Source: Clostridiaceae bacterium BRH_c20a (lineage in GTDB: Bacteria; Bacillota; Peptococcia; Peptococcales; BICA1-8). Taken from it: a DNA stretch of 64,000 bases. Position numbers and translations under genes: made by a program. The notes under the pieces are model-generated. The model did no database searches. It was given only the letters and a program-made list of their open reading frames with translations, and was not told the DNA's origin. Shown here piece by piece: positions 60,158 to 64,000 of the stretch (positions within the stretch are counted from its first letter, which is position 1; the number at the start of each line of letters is the position of its first letter). Where the stretch lies: assembly GCA_000961765.1 (NCBI GenBank), contig LADT01000090.1, positions 62,001-126,000 on the forward strand. The letters are read 5' to 3'.

Positions 60158-61660
60158 ATGAGCATAAATTGCCTTACACCAGCATTTCTCATTGAAAGAG
60201 ATAAAGATCGCTGTATAGATTGCCAGGTTTGTGTGCGTCAGTGTGCCAATGAAGCCCATCGGTGGGATGAAGAAGAGCAAAGGGTTTTTTCTGAGGATGC
60301 TAATTGTGTAAATTGTCACCGCTGTGTGGTAATGTGTCCTACCAAAGCCTTGCACATCAAAAAGTTCCCATTGGAATTTAGGTATAATGCTAATTGGACA
60401 CAGGAAGCTATGAGGGCTATCTATCTGCAGGCAGAAACAGGGGGAGTACTCTTAACCGGTATGGGTAATGATCGGCCCTATCCTATTTACTGGGACCATA
60501 TGCTCTTAAATGCCAGCCAGGTGACCAATCCTTCCATAGATCCCCTAAGGGAGCCAATGGAGCTAAAAACCTATTTGGGCAGAAAACCGGATTTCTTAAA
60601 AATCAAAAACGGTAAACTTTTAGAGGATATTCCACCTCAGCTTGAGCTGGAGTTACCCATAATGTTTTCAGCTATGTCCTTTGGTTCAATTAGCTTAAAT
60701 GCCCATAAGTCCCTGGCAGCTGCCGCCAAAAAAGCAGGGACTTATTGGAATACCGGTGAAGGCGGTTTGCATAAGGATTTAGTGGAGCACGGCGACCACA
60801 CCATTGTTCAGGTAGCATCAGGACGCTTTGGTGTAGATGCTGACTATTTAAAAACAGCAGCAGCTATTGAGATAAAAATTGGCCAAGGGGCTAAGCCTGG
60901 AATAGGGGGACATTTACCGGGGGAAAAGGTGGGGGAAGAGGTTTCCCAAACCAGAATGATCCCACTAGGTACTGATGCTATATCTCCCGCACCCCATCAT
61001 GATATTTATTCTATCGAAGACTTGAGGCAGCTTATTTATTCTCTGAAAGAGGCAACTGAGTACCAAAAACCTATCTTCGTAAAAATTGCCGCCGTCCATA
61101 ATGTGGCGGCCATAGCCTCCGGTATAGTCCGGGCCGGTGCTGATGTGGTAGCAATTGACGGCTTTCGGGGGGGTACCGGTGCTGCACCGTTAAGAACTAG
61201 GGATAGTGTAGGTATTCCTATAGAATTTGCCTTGGCGGCAGTTGATACCCGTCTTCGAGAAGAAGGTATCAGAAATAAGGTATCTTTAGTTGTTGGCGGC
61301 TCCATCAGAAACAGCTCCGATATAGTTAAGGCAGTAGCTTTGGGAGCTGACGCTGTATATATTGCTACAAGTGCCTTAATTTCCTTGGGCTGTCATATGT
61401 GCCAGAAGTGCTATACAGGTAAATGTAACTGGGGTATAGCAACCCAGGACCCCCAGCTTACCAAACGGCTTAACCCTGAAATTGGTGCAGAGAGGGCAGC
61501 TAATCTCCTTAAGGCTTGGGCCCATGAGATTGAGGAGCTTTTAGGCGGTATGGGTATTAATGCTTTGGAATCCTTACGGGGTAACCGCCTGATGCTAAGG
61601 GGTATTGGCCTAACAGACCGTGAACTGAACATTTTGGGTATTAAAGCAGCGGGAGAATAG
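60158..61660 (+). CDS. split glutamate synthase, FMN-binding catalytic subunit with N-terminal ferredoxin domain
   Basis: This 500-residue subunit holds two [4Fe-4S] motifs at the N-terminus (CIDCQVCVRQC and CVNCHRCVVMC) and the FMN-dependent GOGAT domain: PIMFSAMSFGSISLNAHKSL, NTGEGG, IKIGQGAKPGIGGHLPGEKV, IDGFRGGTGAAP and VVGGSIRNSSDI. The 3Fe-4S cysteines are in CHMCQKCYTGKC near residue 410. It makes glutamate from 2-oxoglutarate and ammonia. It is of the archaeal, separate-subunit type. Confidence 0.93.
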   Translation: MSINCLTPAFLIERDKDRCIDCQVCVRQCANEAHRWDEEEQRVFSEDANCVNCHRCVVMCPTKALHIKKFPLEFRYNANWTQEAMRAIYLQAETGGVLLTGMGNDRPYPIYWDHMLLNASQVTNPSIDPLREPMELKTYLGRKPDFLKIKNGKLLEDIPPQLELELPIMFSAMSFGSISLNAHKSLAAAAKKAGTYWNTGEGGLHKDLVEHGDHTIVQVASGRFGVDADYLKTAAAIEIKIGQGAKPGIGGHLPGEKVGEEVSQTRMIPLGTDAISPAPHHDIYSIEDLRQLIYSLKEATEYQKPIFVKIAAVHNVAAIASGIVRAGADVVAIDGFRGGTGAAPLRTRDSVGIPIEFALAAVDTRLREEGIRNKVSLVVGGSIRNSSDIVKAVALGADAVYIATSALISLGCHMCQKCYTGKCNWGIATQDPQLTKRLNPEIGAERAANLLKAWAHEIEELLGGMGINALESLRGNRLMLRGIGLTDRELNILGIKAAGE

Positions 61661-61671
61661 GAGGGAAAAGT

Positions 61672-62139
61672 ATGAAGCGTGTCTATGCCCGAGAGGAATA
61701 TTGTGTGGGCTGTAAGCTATGTGAAATTTACTGTATAGCTGCCCACTCTAAATATAAAAATGACCTTGTCAAGACTTTCAAAAAAGAAGCCAATCCACCT
61801 ATAAGCCGGATTCTGGTGGAGGAAAGCAGACCTGTTTCCTTTGCTCTGCAATGCAGGCATTGTGAGGATGCACCCTGTACTAAAGCCTGTATTGTAGGAG
61901 CTATGCAGAAAAATCCTAAAACAGGGGTAGTAACAAATGAGGAAGAACGCTGTGTTGGCTGTTGGACCTGTGTTCTAGTCTGCCCCTTTGGAGCTATTAC
62001 CAGGGATGAGCGGGGTCATAAGGTGGCATCTAAATGTGATTTATGCAGTGATAACTCTCAAATGCCAGCCTGTGTAGAGCACTGTCCAAATAGGGCTTTG
62101 GTGTATTCTGAGTATGTATCTAATAATGGTACGAAGTAG
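61672..62139 (+). CDS. multi-cluster ferredoxin subunit of the glutamate synthase operon
   Basis: This 155-residue protein has four Cys clusters: CVGCKLCEIYC, CRHCEDAPCTKAC, CVGCWTCVLVC and CDLCSDNSQMPACVEHC, the HycB/CooF/DmsB pattern. It should relay electrons between an NAD(P)H- or ferredoxin-linked donor and the FMN subunit. It starts 11 bp after the catalytic gene behind GGAGGGAAA. Confidence 0.9.
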   Translation: MKRVYAREEYCVGCKLCEIYCIAAHSKYKNDLVKTFKKEANPPISRILVEESRPVSFALQCRHCEDAPCTKACIVGAMQKNPKTGVVTNEEERCVGCWTCVLVCPFGAITRDERGHKVASKCDLCSDNSQMPACVEHCPNRALVYSEYVSNNGTK

Positions 62140-62150
62140 GAGGTGGGGCA

Positions 62151-63425
62151 ATGCATTATGTGATAATTGGAAACTCAGCAGCAGCGGTAGGAGCAGTGGA
62201 AGGTATTCGCAAGGTAGATAAAGAAAATCCCATAACACTTATTTCCGATGAGCCTTACCACACTTATTCCCGTCCCCTAATTTCCTATTTTTTAGCGGGG
62301 AAGGTAACCGAGGAAAAAATGCTTTATCGGGGACAGGATTTTTATCAAAAAAACACTGTCACCACTTTACTTGGGCAAAAGGCGATAGCTATAGATACAG
62401 ATAGTAAAGAGGTTAGATTAGAAAATAATGAAGTATTAGTTTACGATAAACTTTTGGTTGCTACCGGAGGAACACCCTTTATTCCTCCGATGGCAGGTTT
62501 AGAAAAGAAGAATGTATTTACCTTTATCAAAAAGGATGACGTAAAGGCTATTTCGAAGGTTGTTGCAACTGGGAAAAAAGCTGTAATCGTTGGCGCAGGT
62601 CTTATTGGGCTTAAGGCCGCAGAAGGGCTGTCAAGTTTGGGTGTTGATGTCACAATAGTAGAATTAGCTAATAGAGTATTATCCGCTATTTTGGATGAGG
62701 ATGGTGCTGATATCGTCCGGAAGCATCTTGAAAAGAGAGGTATAAAGTTTGAGCTAAATACCTCTGTAGAAGCTATTACTGGGGGAGAAGAAGCCCAGGG
62801 TGTTACATTAAAAAATGGCAAATCGATTTCCGCTGACTTGGTAATAGTAGCGGTAGGGGTTAGACCTAATACTGAGGTTGCAGAAAACTCCAAAATTGCG
62901 GTTAATAGGGGTATAGTCATTGATGAAAAATGCCAGACCTCCATCCAGAGTGTTTATGCCGCCGGAGATGTAGCAGAGGGGTATGATCTGATATTTGCCC
63001 AAAATAGGGTACTGCCAATTCTGCCCAATGCCTATTGTCAAGGAGAAACAGCCGGTTTAAATATGGCGGGGTCTGAAAGCATCTTCTCCGGCGGTTTTGC
63101 TATGAATTCCATCGGCTTTTACGGACTTCCCATGATTACAGCGGGGATAGTTAAGCCTGAAGGTAATGGTTATGAGGTTTTAGTAGAATTGGTCCCAGAG
63201 CAGAGTTTATATAAGAAAATTATTTTAAAAGATAATATAGTCGTTGGTTTTATTTACTTGAATAAAGTAGACCGGGCAGGGATTATTACCAGCCTAATCA
63301 GAGAAAAGACTAATGTTGTAGATTTTAAAGAGAAGCTATTAAAAGATAGCTTTGGTTATATTGATCTTCCCCAGCAATTAAGAAAATCCAAGCTTTTAAA
63401 GGGGGATAGTATGTCATGTTGGTAA
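62151..63425 (+). CDS. FAD/NAD(P)-dependent oxidoreductase of the glutamate synthase operon
   Basis: This 424-residue flavoprotein shows an N-terminal FAD-binding turn (YVIIGNSAAAVGAVEGI), a second nucleotide-binding GAGLIGLKAAEGLSSLG (residues 144-160) and the YAAGDVAEGYD flavin loop near residue 265. It belongs to the pyridine nucleotide-disulfide oxidoreductase family, without a redox-active CxxxxC pair. Its stop overlaps the next gene by 10 bases. It probably supplies electrons from NAD(P)H to the ferredoxin subunit. Confidence 0.9.
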   Translation: MHYVIIGNSAAAVGAVEGIRKVDKENPITLISDEPYHTYSRPLISYFLAGKVTEEKMLYRGQDFYQKNTVTTLLGQKAIAIDTDSKEVRLENNEVLVYDKLLVATGGTPFIPPMAGLEKKNVFTFIKKDDVKAISKVVATGKKAVIVGAGLIGLKAAEGLSSLGVDVTIVELANRVLSAILDEDGADIVRKHLEKRGIKFELNTSVEAITGGEEAQGVTLKNGKSISADLVIVAVGVRPNTEVAENSKIAVNRGIVIDEKCQTSIQSVYAAGDVAEGYDLIFAQNRVLPILPNAYCQGETAGLNMAGSESIFSGGFAMNSIGFYGLPMITAGIVKPEGNGYEVLVELVPEQSLYKKIILKDNIVVGFIYLNKVDRAGIITSLIREKTNVVDFKEKLLKDSFGYIDLPQQLRKSKLLKGDSMSCW

Positions 63426-64000
63426 CTATTGATGCTAAGGATATATACTTTAAAGAGCTGAACCAGCAAATAAGAGACGTACTGAAAACAGGTGTGGAAG
63501 AAATAATCCTTAATAATGTCAATGGACAGCGCTATATTGGGGATGGAATAACCGGTACCCAGAGCATCATAATTAACGGTACCCCCGGTAATGATATGGC
63601 CGCTTACATGGATGGCCTGAGATTAATAATTAACGGAAACGGTCAGGATGCTATAGGCAATACGATGAATGACGGTACTATAGTTATCTATGGTAATGCT
63701 GGTGATACATTGGGCTATGCCATGCGGGGCGGAGAAATTTTCGTTCAGGGTAATGTAGGATATCGGGTAGGTATCCATATGAAAGGATATAAAGAAAAAA
63801 ATCCTGTTATAGTAGTTGGAGGTAAAGCAGGAGATTTCTTTGCTGAGTATATGGCTGGAGGTATTCAAGTTGTCTTAGGTTTAGATTTATTGCCGGGGGA
63901 AAGTATCGTAGGTGATTACTGTGGCACAGGTATGCACGGTGGAGTTATCTATCTCCGAGGTACAGTAGAAGACTACCAGCTTGGCAAAGAGGTAAAAGTA
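63416..64000 (+). CDS. split glutamate synthase, GXGXG (GltB3-like) subunit, 3' end outside window
   Basis: The ATG at 63416 lies nine bases after GGGGGAT and overlaps the previous gene. The 195 visible residues form right-handed beta-helix repeats with GXGXG-like turns (NNVNGQRYIGDG, INGTPGNDMAAYMDG, NGNGQDAIGNTMNDG, YGNAGDTLGYAMRGG, QGNVGYRVGIHMKG), matching the C-terminal domain of glutamate synthase and related formylmethanofuran dehydrogenase C. The frame is open to the last base. Confidence 0.9.
   Translation, partial: MLVTIDAKDIYFKELNQQIRDVLKTGVEEIILNNVNGQRYIGDGITGTQSIIINGTPGNDMAAYMDGLRLIINGNGQDAIGNTMNDGTIVIYGNAGDTLGYAMRGGEIFVQGNVGYRVGIHMKGYKEKNPVIVVGGKAGDFFAEYMAGGIQVVLGLDLLPGESIVGDYCGTGMHGGVIYLRGTVEDYQLGKEVKV

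Overview
The window looks like a chromosomal segment of a low-GC, anaerobic, endospore-forming Firmicute of the class Clostridia. The evidence is the sporulation genes (bofA, csfB/gin, yabG, spoIIR, a SPOCS-LysM coat-type protein, a SleB-type hydrolase), the ferredoxin-linked enzymes (a four-subunit 2-oxoacid:ferredoxin oxidoreductase and an iron-sulfur-rich split glutamate synthase), a radical-SAM lysine 2,3-aminomutase, a tungstate transporter and AT-rich codon use. I cannot name the genus. There is no rRNA operon, prophage, transposase or CRISPR array.

Layout. 1-2.9 kb: the end of an unrecognised gene, then a tupBCA tungstate operon read leftward behind a molybdenum/tungsten-cofactor type riboswitch with its own terminator. 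3-6 kb: a secreted SLH surface protein. 6-10 kb: menA and a three-gene ABC importer of the NitT/TauT type. 10-15.5 kb: kamA, a pyridoxal kinase, a HIT-like protein and a secreted GH26-type glycoside hydrolase. 15.9-16.4 kb: tRNA-Ser and the large (Alu-containing) SRP RNA. 16.7-48.7 kb: a block that follows the Bacillus subtilis order dnaX-yaaK-recR-yaaL-bofA ... csfB ... yaaO-yaaQ-yaaR-holB-yaaT-yabA-yabB-rsmI ... abrB-metS-yabD-yabE-rnmV-ksgA ... yabG-veg. It differs in several places: a 2-oxoacid oxidoreductase operon sits between bofA and csfB, tmk and yazA are absent from their usual slots, and an AT-rich 5.7-kb accessory island lies between rsmI and abrB. That island holds an ECF sigma/anti-sigma pair behind a 12-copy octanucleotide repeat, secreted proteins, a broken phospholipase C and a radical-SAM gene whose 3' end is cut off by the abrB terminator. 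48.8-54.9 kb: a Ca2+/cation antiporter, a four-CAP-domain secreted protein, a SPOCS-LysM protein and spoIIR. 55-64 kb: a nitrogen-assimilation region with an ANTAR regulator, glnA behind an ANTAR-type two-hairpin antiterminator, and a five-gene archaeal-type glutamate synthase operon that runs off the window.

How the genes fit together. glnA plus split GOGAT form an ammonium-assimilation module whose regulator and RNA target are adjacent. kamA sits beside a vitamin B6 kinase that can supply its PLP cofactor. The metG T-box and the Moco/Tuco-type leader are classical RNA switches.

The most unusual feature is in the gaps. Most intergenic spaces longer than about 250 bp are filled with short-word repeats: 6-8-bp satellites (GTGACTG, CTGTAGCA, TAGACCA, GGACCCT, CCTTAA types), a dispersed TTTCGCTTCGCTAG word, and two kinds of strictly phased arrays. 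In one array an 8-bp GATGCATC-like word recurs every 29-30 bp, ten times (40987-41256). In the other a directional 12-bp word, TTGCGTCTGACA, recurs every 31-33 bp at four separate loci, one of which has two opposed half-arrays (53930-54187). I do not recognise these phased arrays as a described element class.
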